Origin: an uncultured Geobacteraceae bacterium
GTDB lineage: Bacteria > Desulfobacterota > Desulfuromonadia > Geobacterales > Pseudopelobacteraceae
DNA length: 64,000 nucleotides
Direction: 5' to 3'
Assembly (NCBI GenBank): GCA_903875605.1
Contig: CAIQWT010000087.1
Coordinates: 1-64,000 of the forward strand
Under the pieces are notes generated by a model. It was given only the letters and a program-made list of their open reading frames with translations, was not told the origin of the DNA and did no database searches. The number at the start of each line of letters is the position of its first letter. Position 1 is the stretch's first letter. The translations under genes were made by a program, and so were the position numbers. Shown piece after piece: positions 52,632-61,813 of the stretch.

Positions 52632-53035
52632 GGGGGTGTAAAGGTTTCGACAGGCGAAGATAGATTCTGATTGCGCTGGGAGGATAGTGGTTGGCCTCTA
52701 GAATAATCCACTAAACAATGAATGCAAACAATACAACTGCTGCAGACAATTACGCCTTTGCAGGTGCAATAGCTGCTTAGTACCAGCCTTGGAATCTTCG
52801 GACTCCAAGCGAGCTAGAGGGTAGACTTAACTCCCCGTGTAACCCTTCGGCTGTCAAAAAGAAGTAATTGTAATGGGACGGTGAGGATGGTCCGATAGTC
52901 ACTGTATTTAGGAATCGGTTTTGGGTGCCGTGAGTGATGGCTTACCCTGAGCTTAAAACCATAGTCAATCTATCAGCGTAGACGTTAGCATCGAAGAGCG
53001 TTTGGACGTGGGTTCGACTCCCACCACCTCCACCA
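52632..53035 (+). ncRNA. ssrA: Transfer-messenger RNA
   Basis: About 404 bases. The 5' end GGGGGTG pairs with CACCTCC at 53025-53031, followed by A and an encoded CCA, forming the acceptor stem. The 3' T-arm GGGTTCGACTCCCA is clear. The tag reading frame starts at GCA 52724 and encodes ANNTTAADNYAFAGAIAA, then TAG at 52778. tmRNA with SmpB rescues stalled ribosomes and tags their products for proteolysis. The 18-residue tag is longer than the 10-residue E. coli tag. Confidence 0.96.
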
Positions 53036-53072
53036 TTATTGTCCTTTTAGTCGATTTTATAGCGCTTCAGCA

Positions 53073-53600
53073 ATGTGGCGCTATTTTATTATCTACAAAA
53101 ACGGGTCTTTATTTCCATGGGTATGCACTTTGCAAAACACTAAAACCACTATTACAGCAAATAATTGGCGTCTATCTCATCCTTTAGCGTTTGAGCAACA
53201 TCGAACAACTGCGATGTTTTTGAGTGCAGCAATCTTAATCATGTTATGCATACTCGATTACGTCACCGGCTACGAGTTTGGATTCTTCATCTTTTACTTC
53301 ATTCCTGTTTCCATAGCAGCTTGGTACGGAGGAGAAAAAGAAGGTATGACTATGGCCGTTACTTGCGGAATTTGTTGGTATATTACCGACAGGCTTTCAC
53401 ACCACCCCTACTCACGCTCTTACTTCATATACTGGGAAACATTTATGCGTCTTGCATCTTTCCTTACCACCTCTTTGACACTTTCCAAAATCAGGGCAAT
53501 GGTTCTGAAAGAGGAGAACCTTATTTTGGAACTGCTTGAAACTAAAGAGGAATTAAATCAGTTGCGACAATCGAATCATGTTGACTGTTCTCACGACTAA
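53073..53600 (+). CDS. Small membrane protein with sensor-like transmembrane domain
   Basis: Up to 175 residues. Hydrophobic helices start near residue 48 (MFLSAAILIMLCILDYVTGY, FGFFIFYFIPVSIAAWYGG, GMTMAVTCGICWYITD, FMRLASFLTTSLTLSK). A short coiled coil ends it (EENLILELLETKEELNQLRQ). FYFIPVSIAAWYGG recalls the membrane part of some histidine kinases and GGDEF proteins, but no output domain follows. The first 45 residues have no homology I recognise and the ATG has no ribosome site; ATG 53214 may be the start. It lies just after ssrA. Confidence 0.6.
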   Translation: MWRYFIIYKNGSLFPWVCTLQNTKTTITANNWRLSHPLAFEQHRTTAMFLSAAILIMLCILDYVTGYEFGFFIFYFIPVSIAAWYGGEKEGMTMAVTCGICWYITDRLSHHPYSRSYFIYWETFMRLASFLTTSLTLSKIRAMVLKEENLILELLETKEELNQLRQSNHVDCSHD

Positions 53601-53658
53601 TAATTTTGAGAGCAGTAAATTAGAACATTTTTAACACAAATAACGGAGACGATTGAGT

Positions 53659-54870
53659 ATGACATTGCGGAACCTTATCGACTCCAACCGCCGCGAGTAT
53701 GGGCGCCTGTATGACTTGTTGAATTTTGCCGGCCCTGAACAAATAGCAACAGCAAACGACGAGAGAAATGAACTGCTGCAGTGGCTGGATAAACACGCCC
53801 GTTTCGGCTATGCCGATACCAAAGTCGATTGCAATGAACTTTCTCCAGGTTGCCGCCGCTGCGGCGATGGCGACTGGTCATGCCTGTTCATCAACGGTCA
53901 TTGCAACGGTCGTTGTTTTTACTGCCCCACGTCGCAAGATGATAACGGGCCACCGGTTACCAACGGCCTTGCATTCTCGGGTCCTGACGACTACGCCGCC
54001 TATGTGGCCGCTCTCGGTTTCAGCGGTGTCAGCATCAGCGGAGGTGAGCCATTGCTGACTCTGGAACTGACTCTGTCGTATCTGAGCGCCGTTCGCAAAC
54101 GGTGCGGTAATGATGTCCATCTCTGGCTATATACCAACGGCACCCTGCTGACAACGGATATCTGTAACCGCCTGCGGGATGCCGGTCTGAATGAAATACG
54201 TTTTGACATAGGAGCAGTCCGCTATCATTTGAAAAAATTACGCCTTGCAGTGGGCATAATTCCGACTGTCACTGTTGAAATCCCGGCGGTGCCGGAGGAT
54301 GAGGAACTATTAAAACTGAAGATGGTTGAAATGGCAGAAGCTGGAGTTAATCATCTCAATCTGCACCAGATGCGTCTGACACCGTACAACTTTGGCCCGT
54401 TAACTGAACGCGGCTATACTTTCATCCATGGCGAAAAAGTCACTGTACTGGAATCAGAGCTCTGTGCCCTGCGGTCTGTTCGTTTCGCGCTGGAACATGG
54501 CATTAGGCTCCCGGTGAACTACTGCTCTTTTCCGTACAAACGACGCTTTCAGCATGCAGCAGCCAGGCGGCGTGCAGCCCAGACGGTCTGCGCTTCCGGA
54601 GAAGTTGTGACAGAACCTGGATACCTGAGGACTCTTTCGACAACAGGGGTAAGCTACCATGAAGCGGCGATCCTGCAGAATCCAAGTTACCGTTTTCCCT
54701 TTGAAAAAATCGTGTTGGAGACCGGACGGGCCCTGTACCTGGAACGCCGACCGCTGGCTCCGGAAATAGAGTTATCAGTCGCTGAGCTTGTTTCTCTGAC
54801 AGAGGGCCATCCTCCGGAGCGAATCGCTAGATTTGAGCGGATTGAGAGTGGGTTAGCCGGGTATTTCTGA
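53659..54870 (+). CDS. Radical SAM protein with additional N-terminal cysteines
   Basis: About 403 residues. The SAM cluster motif is C82-x3-C86-x2-C89 (HCNGRCFYC), with SISGGEPLL as the SAM-binding loop. Four more cysteines come before it (C58, C65, C68, C75 in DCNELSPGCRRCGDGDWSC) and could hold a second cluster or zinc. It could be a modifying enzyme, but the substrate is unknown. CGGAGAC lies upstream; TTG 53653 is an alternative start. The next gene, a transporter operon, may or may not be linked. Confidence 0.82.
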   Translation: MTLRNLIDSNRREYGRLYDLLNFAGPEQIATANDERNELLQWLDKHARFGYADTKVDCNELSPGCRRCGDGDWSCLFINGHCNGRCFYCPTSQDDNGPPVTNGLAFSGPDDYAAYVAALGFSGVSISGGEPLLTLELTLSYLSAVRKRCGNDVHLWLYTNGTLLTTDICNRLRDAGLNEIRFDIGAVRYHLKKLRLAVGIIPTVTVEIPAVPEDEELLKLKMVEMAEAGVNHLNLHQMRLTPYNFGPLTERGYTFIHGEKVTVLESELCALRSVRFALEHGIRLPVNYCSFPYKRRFQHAAARRRAAQTVCASGEVVTEPGYLRTLSTTGVSYHEAAILQNPSYRFPFEKIVLETGRALYLERRPLAPEIELSVAELVSLTEGHPPERIARFERIESGLAGYF

Positions 54871-55034
54871 CATTCACCCTTCGAAGAACGCAAACTTTGA
54901 TGATAATTTATTTTTTTTGGGATCAATGAAAAACCACATTGACGTTACTGGAAATTGAGTGATACCCTTCCTCTGTTTTTTCGCCTGCAACAAGCAATCT
55001 ACATCGCTGTAATAATTTATTCAGGAGGTATCAA

Positions 55035-56030
55035 ATGGAAAGAGTGATGAATGTAGTTATTGGATTGTTGTTGTGTGCCATCGTTCCGGCTTCGTCGGTA
55101 ATTGCTGCAGTCCCGCCAAAAAAGGTCGTGATCGGCATCTCCAAAATAGTGGCCCATCCGGCCCTCGATGCAGTTGAAAAAGGTATTCAGGATCAGTTGG
55201 CAGCGGCAAAAATTAGCGCTACTTTTGATTTGCAAAACGCCAATGGCGATATCGGCACAGCAGCTTCTATTGCGAGCAAGTTTCAGTCGGAAAAGGTAAC
55301 CGTGGCTGTCGGTATTGCCACTCCAACCTCGCAGTCGCTGGTTAACACCCTCAAAGGCATTCCGATTGTATTTTCGGCTGTAACCGATCCAGTCAAAGCA
55401 GGCCTCGTTCCGACGCTGAAAGGTTCAAAAAAACCGGTCACAGGCGTATCTGACATGACTCCGGTCAAGCAGCAGATTGAACTATTGCTTAAAATAAAGA
55501 AGATTAAGCGCCTCGGCCATATCTACACAAGTTCAGAAGAGAACGCTGTAGTGCTGGCTGGTGTCATCAAACAGGTCTGCAAGGATTTGGGGCTTGAATA
55601 TGTGGAAACAACTGTATCAAAATCGGCTGAAGTAAAACAGGCCGTTCAGGCTTTAATCAAGCGAGTTGATGCTCTTTATATCAGCACCGACAACACAGTT
55701 GTATCAGCGCTAAGCTCCATAGCTGAAGTTGCCGCAAAGAACGCTGTTCCTATCATGTCAGCAGATCCTAGTTCGGCGGAGAAGTACCCGGTTCTAGCCG
55801 CCTGGGGGTTTGATTATTACAAGATGGGCAGAGCAACCGGAGAAATGATCGTAGAGATTCTGAACGGCAAAAAAGCAGAGCAGATGCCTACCCGTTTTAT
55901 GACCAGAACTTCGGATGTTGATCTTCTTATCAATCTGGATGTAGCGAAAAAACTTGGCGTGACAATACCGAAAGATATTGTAAAAAGTGCTAATAAGATC
56001 ATTGAAAACGGCAAGCTAAGCAGTAAATAA
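55035..56030 (+). CDS. ABC transporter substrate-binding protein (PF04392-type)
   Basis: 331 residues. It has a signal peptide (VVIGLLLCAIVPASSVIAA) and the family start KKVVIGISKIVAHPALDAVEKGIQDQL. ITDPVKAGLV-like (VTDPVKAGLVPTL) and ALYISTDNTVVSAL are typical. Related proteins bind tryptophan or tyrosine (TrpX type), which is only a suggestion here. AGGAGG lies close to the ATG. The permease and ATPase follow. Confidence 0.88.
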   Translation: MERVMNVVIGLLLCAIVPASSVIAAVPPKKVVIGISKIVAHPALDAVEKGIQDQLAAAKISATFDLQNANGDIGTAASIASKFQSEKVTVAVGIATPTSQSLVNTLKGIPIVFSAVTDPVKAGLVPTLKGSKKPVTGVSDMTPVKQQIELLLKIKKIKRLGHIYTSSEENAVVLAGVIKQVCKDLGLEYVETTVSKSAEVKQAVQALIKRVDALYISTDNTVVSALSSIAEVAAKNAVPIMSADPSSAEKYPVLAAWGFDYYKMGRATGEMIVEILNGKKAEQMPTRFMTRTSDVDLLINLDVAKKLGVTIPKDIVKSANKIIENGKLSSK

Positions 56031-56036
56031 TCATGA

Positions 56037-56065
56037 TGCGCGGCACCCTTTGCGGGTGTCGCGCA
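56037..56065. other. Intercistronic hairpin between binding protein and permease
   Basis: TGCGCGGCACCC and GGGTGTCGCGCA form a 12-base stem with one G-T pair and a five-base loop. There is no T tract, so it more likely protects the upstream mRNA end, raising binding-protein amounts over the membrane parts. Confidence 0.55.
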
Positions 56066-56101
56066 ATCTCTACCGATGTGGAAGGTTGAAACGGTTTTGT
56101 T

Positions 56102-57010
56102 ATGATAGAAGGAATTCTGGTTGAAGGTCTGATCTATGGAATAATGGTACTGGGAGTATTCATCACCTTCAGGGTGCTGGATTTTCCGGATTTAACGGTA
56201 GATGGTTCATTCCCGCTCGGGGCAGCTCTGATGGTTCAGTGTATTCTGCTTGGCGTGAACGGATGGTTGGCGCTTCTTGTCGCTTTTACAGGCGGCGTGA
56301 TTGCCGGTTGCGTTACGGCACTGATTCATAACCACCTTAAAGTGCCTAACCTGCTGGCCGGCATTCTAACCATGACCATGCTTTACTCCATCAACATACG
56401 CATCCTTGGCAACCGTGCCAATGTTCCGATCATTGACCACAAGACCATCCTCACAGATGTTTCCAGTCGTTTATCAGGCACGATCCCGGAAGAATACATA
56501 TTGATGTTCTTTTTCATTATCGTAGCGCTTGCTATCAAATTACTGGTAGATCTATTCTTTCGCACCGATCTCGGTATGACCATAGGAGCTATGGGAAACA
56601 ACGAGCAGATGATAATTTCACAGGGAATCAACCCTAAAACTTTAAAAACCATTGGTCTCGGTCTGTCAAACGGACTGGTTGCCGTGTCAGGAGCTTTTGC
56701 GGCACAATATCTTGGCTTTGCCGATGTGGGTCTTGGCCAGGGGATCATTATTTCCGGTCTTGCCTCGGTTATGATCGGAGAGTTTCTAATAATGAAAAGC
56801 AACCGCATCGGTGTTCTTACATTATGCGCGTTGGTCGGCTCAATTTTGTTCCATGCTGTTATGTACCTTGGTCGCTATTACGGATATATAATCAAAATGA
56901 CACCCAATGATCTGAATCTTATCAAGGGACTATTGATTATAATTTTGTTAATTCTGACTCAGACCAGGAAATTCAACATGGCAACACTGAAGGCTATGGT
57001 GCAAAAATGA
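56102..57010 (+). CDS. ABC transporter permease (TrpY/BPD-like)
   Basis: 302 residues, with about eight or nine hydrophobic helices (IYGIMVLGVFITFRVLDFPD, GWLALLVAFTGGVIAGCV, YILMFFFIIVALAIKLL, IIISGLASVMIGEFLI). LDFPDLTVDGSFPLGAA and GLGLSNGLVAVSGAFAAQY are typical of the permease family that works with PF04392 binding proteins. Its stop overlaps the ATPase start by four bases (ATGA). Confidence 0.88.
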   Translation: MIEGILVEGLIYGIMVLGVFITFRVLDFPDLTVDGSFPLGAALMVQCILLGVNGWLALLVAFTGGVIAGCVTALIHNHLKVPNLLAGILTMTMLYSINIRILGNRANVPIIDHKTILTDVSSRLSGTIPEEYILMFFFIIVALAIKLLVDLFFRTDLGMTIGAMGNNEQMIISQGINPKTLKTIGLGLSNGLVAVSGAFAAQYLGFADVGLGQGIIISGLASVMIGEFLIMKSNRIGVLTLCALVGSILFHAVMYLGRYYGYIIKMTPNDLNLIKGLLIIILLILTQTRKFNMATLKAMVQK

Positions 57011-57801
57011 TAGCGCTTAACAATGCTTCCGTTATTTTCAATCAAGGCACAGTTAATGAGAACCAGGCCATAAACAATATAAACCTGAACGTCAAAGAGG
57101 GTGATTTCATCACAATCATCGGCAGCAACGGGGCCGGAAAATCGACACTTTTCAACCTTATCGCCGGAACTATCACCCCTACAGTAGGCTCAATCCATGT
57201 AAATGGCCGCAACGTAAGCCGCGAACCAGAATATAAACGAGCCGGCTATATCGGCAGAATTTTCCAGAATCCGCTGTTGGGCACCGCCTCCAACATGAGC
57301 CTGGAAGACAACATGATGATTACTTATCGCAAAGGGTTCAAGTGGCTTAAACGGAGCCTAAATAACAAAATGAGGGAATATTTCAGATCAGAACTGGTCC
57401 AGCTGAAGATGGGGCTTGAGTTGCGTATGAAGGAAAATCTACTCATGTTTTCAGGGGGCCAGCGGCAGGCCCTGACACTGTTGATGATGGTTCTATCAAA
57501 GCCTTCCCTGATTTTGCTGGATGAACACACCGCAGCACTTGACCCTAAAAATGCCGGGATCGTCCTGGAACTGACGAACAACTTTATCAAAGATTACAAA
57601 CTTACCTCAATGATGATTACCCACAACATGAGCCACGCCATAGAATATGGCAATCGCCTGCTGATGATGGACCAGGGTGAGATCATTTTCGATGTTTCCG
57701 GAGACGCCAAAAAGGAACTTACGGTTGATAAACTAATCGAAAAGTTTCAGGAACTGCGCCACCACGGCTTCGAAAATGATCGGGCACTTCTCTCAGATTA
57801 G
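57007..57801 (+). CDS. ABC transporter ATPase
   Basis: 264 residues. Walker A is GSNGAGKSTLF, the signature is FSGGQRQAL (F in place of the common L), Walker B LILLDEHTAAL and the H-loop MITHNMSHA. It drives import through the adjacent permease. It completes a three-gene importer. Confidence 0.92.
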   Translation: MIALNNASVIFNQGTVNENQAINNINLNVKEGDFITIIGSNGAGKSTLFNLIAGTITPTVGSIHVNGRNVSREPEYKRAGYIGRIFQNPLLGTASNMSLEDNMMITYRKGFKWLKRSLNNKMREYFRSELVQLKMGLELRMKENLLMFSGGQRQALTLLMMVLSKPSLILLDEHTAALDPKNAGIVLELTNNFIKDYKLTSMMITHNMSHAIEYGNRLLMMDQGEIIFDVSGDAKKELTVDKLIEKFQELRHHGFENDRALLSD

Positions 57802-57903
57802 TCGCCTAAAACTAAAGCGACACCATGGAAGCCCAAGGTGTCGCTCATGCGTATCTGGCACGAATCTGAGAATTAGCCGTCCCAATTCTTCAGGGCGAGC
57901 AGA

Positions 57904-59025
57904 TCAAGACCGCCGTGATATTTCCTCAAGATTACTTGCAATAACGGTGGCAGTTACAGCCTGCTCCTCTGAAGCCGTGGCGATCTGAGCTATCATGTCC
58001 TTGATTAATTCAATGGACTGAACAATGGAATTTAGTGATTCCTCTGCTTTATTCGACAGTGCCTCACCCCTTTCTGCTTCATTTTTGCCACGTTCAATCG
58101 ATTCAACAGCTAATTTTGTACCCGTTTGTATCTCCGATACCATCGAGTTGATCTGCTTTGTTGAAGCCATAGTCCTTTCAGCCAGGCGACGAACCTCATC
58201 AGCAACTACTGCGAAACCACGACCCATTTCCCCGGCACGAGCGGCTTCAATTGCTGCATTTAATGCCAGCAGATTTGTTTGATCTGCAATATCGTTAATG
58301 ACGTTGACAAATTCACCGATTTTTTCAGATGTTGCCCCTAAATTTCCAACAATTACAGCTGAGGACCGTACAATTTCAGCGACCTTCTGCATTTCCTGCA
58401 CAGCCTGGCTAACAACTTTTTGTCCTTCATATGCGTTTGCGGAAACCTGTGAAGCCGAATCTGAGGCATTGCTGGTATTACCGGCAACTTCATTTACCGT
58501 CATGCTCATTTCTTCCATTGCTGTCGCGATCTGATGGACTCTCTCTTCAAGATAATTTTTTCTTTCAATTTCTTTGTACTGCTGTTCTTTAACTAATTTT
58601 TCTGCAGTAATATCACTCCAGCATGCCATAAAGCATAGGACTTTACTGCTGTCGCTACTATCCCATATCGGATAGGCTGTAGTTTTAAGGGTGATTGAGC
58701 CAATCGGTATTTCTGCAGTGTGCGGGAGATCTGTGCGTGGATTTGAAAAAAACCTTCTCACTCGGCCAGGATCTTTGTGATACTGATGAATAGAATTATT
58801 GAGGGCATTACTGACATCTGCCCCCCGCAACCCGGCATTTAAATCGGCACGATGTTGCTGCAGCAGATCTTTTGCACGAGTATTCATAAATAATATTTTG
58901 TTTTCGTTTGATGCATCGCAAAGCATGACAATGTTATCGACGTTATCAATCATTTGCATAAGTTTTTTGATTTCGGCATCTTTTTCGATCAATTCTGCTT
59001 TACCACTATTCCCAAAAAAACTCAT
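57904..59025 (-). CDS. Soluble PAS-domain methyl-accepting chemotaxis protein
   Basis: 373 residues with no membrane segment. A PAS-like domain (about 20-145, [20 protein letters not shown], then [10 protein letters not shown]) is followed by a short coiled coil and the signalling hairpin [41 protein letters not shown]. The end is abrupt (NLEEISRRS); many homologues run about 30 residues longer. It should signal to CheA from the cytoplasm. GGGAGAAA precedes the ATG. The ligand is unknown. Confidence 0.88.
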   Translation of the reverse strand: MSFFGNSGKAELIEKDAEIKKLMQMIDNVDNIVMLCDASNENKILFMNTRAKDLLQQHRADLNAGLRGADVSNALNNSIHQYHKDPGRVRRFFSNPRTDLPHTAEIPIGSITLKTTAYPIWDSSDSSKVLCFMACWSDITAEKLVKEQQYKEIERKNYLEERVHQIATAMEEMSMTVNEVAGNTSNASDSASQVSANAYEGQKVVSQAVQEMQKVAEIVRSSAVIVGNLGATSEKIGEFVNVINDIADQTNLLALNAAIEAARAGEMGRGFAVVADEVRRLAERTMASTKQINSMVSEIQTGTKLAVESIERGKNEAERGEALSNKAEESLNSIVQSIELIKDMIAQIATASEEQAVTATVIASNLEEISRRS

Positions 59026-59171
59026 AATTTCTCCCCAGTTGACAATGCTTAATAAGGTAGCATTATTATTATTTGAAATTTAGTGGCAAAATCTTACTAC
59101 AGAATAATGAAAAAAAACATCAAATATATTTATCCGCAACGCATCTTGAGTATTTTTTTAATAAGCCCCAT

Positions 59172-60170
59172 CTATCGTACTGTGTGACCAATATTATGAA
59201 GAGGTGTTCCTCCGAGACAGGTGCGTAGATATCTCAGGATGCCGAAAAACTGTGGGTAGACAACAAAGACCGCATGCAGAGCGTAGAGCAGGGCTACAGA
59301 GAAGGTGGTCGAGTATTGCGACATGATACGCGGAATTCGCAGCAACGGTTTCAGGGCAACTGCCAGCGCCAGCAGCAATCCAACAAGCGGTTGCAGGATC
59401 AGTGCCCCACCGAAAATAAGCAGAAAAGGGAACAGTGCCGTAATACTGATTCGCACCAACTCCCTGGCCCAGAGCCTTTCAGGTGAGCTCAAGTGACGCA
59501 ACCCCACCTCTGCGTAGGCGTGGCCACTCCGATAAGCCCGTTTCCAGTACTGAGCAAATTTGGTCATGTTCAGATCGTGCAGAGTCATAGAGTCTGTGAT
59601 GCGCCAGATTGCCCAGCCCTTCCTTCGCAGGCGGGCGCTAAAATCCGGTTCCTCCCCTGCAATCAACAGATCATCAAACCCGCCTTCAGTGATCAGCGGC
59701 TCTCTCCTCGCTATAAAATCCCCCCCGAAATAGCGGCATGGCCCCTGTTCATAGTGCCACTCTACCGAAGCAATGATGTGATAGTTATTTTTATCCGGCC
59801 AGCGCTCACCACGCTTGCCGCAGACCGCCACGATTTTATCGTCAAAATGTCCAAGAGCTGTTTTCAACCAGTCACGATCAAGCAGAGTATCGGCATCCAT
59901 AAACTGTACAAACGGCGCTGTAGCGGCGAACAGCCCCGCATTGCGTCCTCGCCCCGGAGTTGGATGTTCATCTTTTAACTCGATCACCTGCACTCCGGAT
60001 TCCCTGCCAATGGCGACACTACTATCGTTGGAACCACCGTCAACAAAGGTAATTTTCAGCAGCTCTTGCGGATAGTCCGCGTCACGTATGGAAGCGATAC
60101 AGTCGCCCAGATAGCGTGTGACGTTAATTCCGATAATGACGACATCTATTGGAGGAAGATGACTATTCAT
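59172..60170 (-). CDS. Glycosyltransferase family 2
   Basis: 332 residues. It starts IDVVIIGINVTRYLGDCIASI, with DADTLLDRDW as the DxD metal site. The C-terminus (about 230-310) has hydrophobic helices (ISITALFPFLLIFGGALIL, PLVGLLLALAVAL), so it is membrane-bound. It probably adds a sugar in exopolysaccharide synthesis. The start overlaps the fused gene by four bases; all four genes here overlap this way. Confidence 0.85.
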   Translation of the reverse strand: MNSHLPPIDVVIIGINVTRYLGDCIASIRDADYPQELLKITFVDGGSNDSSVAIGRESGVQVIELKDEHPTPGRGRNAGLFAATAPFVQFMDADTLLDRDWLKTALGHFDDKIVAVCGKRGERWPDKNNYHIIASVEWHYEQGPCRYFGGDFIARREPLITEGGFDDLLIAGEEPDFSARLRRKGWAIWRITDSMTLHDLNMTKFAQYWKRAYRSGHAYAEVGLRHLSSPERLWARELVRISITALFPFLLIFGGALILQPLVGLLLALAVALKPLLRIPRIMSQYSTTFSVALLYALHAVFVVYPQFFGILRYLRTCLGGTPLHNIGHTVR

Positions 60171-61813
60171 GACGGTGCAGAGTAAGCTTCCAAGGCAGCC
60201 GGTTTCTTCTTCGGAATCAATTTGGCCGGAATCCCTGCTGCGATGTGATCGTCCGGCACGTCAACCATCAGTACCGTATTGGCGCCGATGTCGACATTGT
60301 TGCCCACGACTATTCTCCCCAGCACCTTGGCACCTGTACCGATATTGACATTGTTTCCCAGTTGCGGAGCACAGGGGTCGTCCACTCGCTTTAATCCTAC
60401 CGTGACGCCGTTCCTTATAATGCAGTCGTCGCCAAATTTCGCAAACCCGCTAACGATAATGTCGCCAAAGTGGTCGATACGGAAATTTTTCCCAACCGGA
60501 ACTTCGCATGGCATTTCAACACCGGCCAGGATCTGCACAACCTTGAATAAAAACTTGTAGGACATGGAAAACGGCATACGTAGCAGCTTGCTGTTAATTG
60601 TGTAGCGCCAGCGCCCTAAGCGGTAGACCAGCATCACCCAGAACCCCTGCCGCCCCCAATCGTAAAAATGAGTGCGATAATCACGTTTTATGTTGAGCAT
60701 CAGGTTGCGATCTTCGTTGACAATCCGGTTCTGCAGCGCCTGCCGTGGCAAACCGTCGGTGGTTGTGTCCAGCGGTGCGTCAAGTGGATTCAGTCGTTCC
60801 GGCGGTGGGTCAGGCATACCAGCCCCCGTTTTCTCGCTTCCGTATCCGTCCTTTTTCAGAGTTACCACTATCAACTCCATTGTCTGGGCGGCATCCTCCC
60901 GTTTGATGCGCGACTGCCCTCCCCCCTTAATGTTGTTTTTCAATCGTATGACACTTTTCCAGAACAGTTCTACACCTGCTGACAGCAAAACTTTTATCAG
61001 ACCGTAATTAGCACGGTAGTAGCGGAACTCACTTTGAACCCGCAGGTAGGTCAACTGCCGTCCGGCCTTCGTAACTTTGCCGGTGGATTCTGAGCTCTGT
61101 CCTCCCAGGTGAATACACTTGGCGAAGGGATAAAATACAACCGGCCAACCCGCCTTTGCTGATTTCAGACAGAATTCAATCTCCTCGAAATAGAGGAAGT
61201 AGCGCTCCTCGTTCAGAAGACCGATGGCGTCAAAAACTTCTCGCCGTACCAGGAAAAATGCACCCGGCACCCAACCGACAACCTTTTCGGTGGAGTGATC
61301 CCACCAGGTGTAATCCGGACCACCAAGGCGCGGCGAATGTTTGTATTTGTTGGCAATACCGGAGATAACTAAAAGCTTCGTCCATGGAGAAGGCAACATC
61401 CGTGCTGAAGGTTGCATGGCATCATCAAGCCCGACCAGCTTTACACCAAGTACGCCCCATTGCGGATTCACCTCCATTGCCTTCAGAGTGCTGGACAGGG
61501 AATCGGGAAACAGGTAGGCATCTGAATTGAGGAGGAGGAGGAAGCGCCCCTTTGCCACGCGGATTCCGACATTATTGCCACCCGCAAAGCCCAGATTCTT
61601 CTCTGTGCGCAGCAGCGTTGCCTGAGGAAATTCTGCAGCTATCATGTCGGCGGAATCATCACGAGATGCGTTGTCAACGACAATAACTTCCATATCCAAC
61701 GCGGCGCCGTACTCATAGACCAGCTTCAGGCACTCGCGTGTGATGTCGCGAGTGTTGAAGCTAACAACGATAACCGAGAGAAGCCGGGAAGGTGCGTGGT
61801 TAATGGCACTCAT
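60167..61813 (-). CDS. Fusion of glycosyltransferase family 2 and left-handed beta-helix acetyltransferase
   Basis: 548 residues. The N-terminal GT2 (about 1-260) has SVIVVSFNTRDITRECLKLV, VDNASRDDSADM and LLNSDAYLFPDSL. From about residue 360 there is a serine O-acetyltransferase-like domain with hexapeptide repeats (FRIDHFGDIIVSGFAKFGDD, GTGAKVLGRIVVGNNVDIGA, VDVPDDHIAAGIPAKLI). So one chain may both add and acetylate a sugar; this is inference. Residues 300-350 look like a linker. Confidence 0.85.
   Translation of the reverse strand: MSAINHAPSRLLSVIVVSFNTRDITRECLKLVYEYGAALDMEVIVVDNASRDDSADMIAAEFPQATLLRTEKNLGFAGGNNVGIRVAKGRFLLLLNSDAYLFPDSLSSTLKAMEVNPQWGVLGVKLVGLDDAMQPSARMLPSPWTKLLVISGIANKYKHSPRLGGPDYTWWDHSTEKVVGWVPGAFFLVRREVFDAIGLLNEERYFLYFEEIEFCLKSAKAGWPVVFYPFAKCIHLGGQSSESTGKVTKAGRQLTYLRVQSEFRYYRANYGLIKVLLSAGVELFWKSVIRLKNNIKGGGQSRIKREDAAQTMELIVVTLKKDGYGSEKTGAGMPDPPPERLNPLDAPLDTTTDGLPRQALQNRIVNEDRNLMLNIKRDYRTHFYDWGRQGFWVMLVYRLGRWRYTINSKLLRMPFSMSYKFLFKVVQILAGVEMPCEVPVGKNFRIDHFGDIIVSGFAKFGDDCIIRNGVTVGLKRVDDPCAPQLGNNVNIGTGAKVLGRIVVGNNVDIGANTVLMVDVPDDHIAAGIPAKLIPKKKPAALEAYSAPS

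Noticed and set aside
53011-53035. ssrA 3' end as attachment-site repeat
   Set aside because: I could not find a second copy of this sequence in 49592-52631 or just after ssrA.
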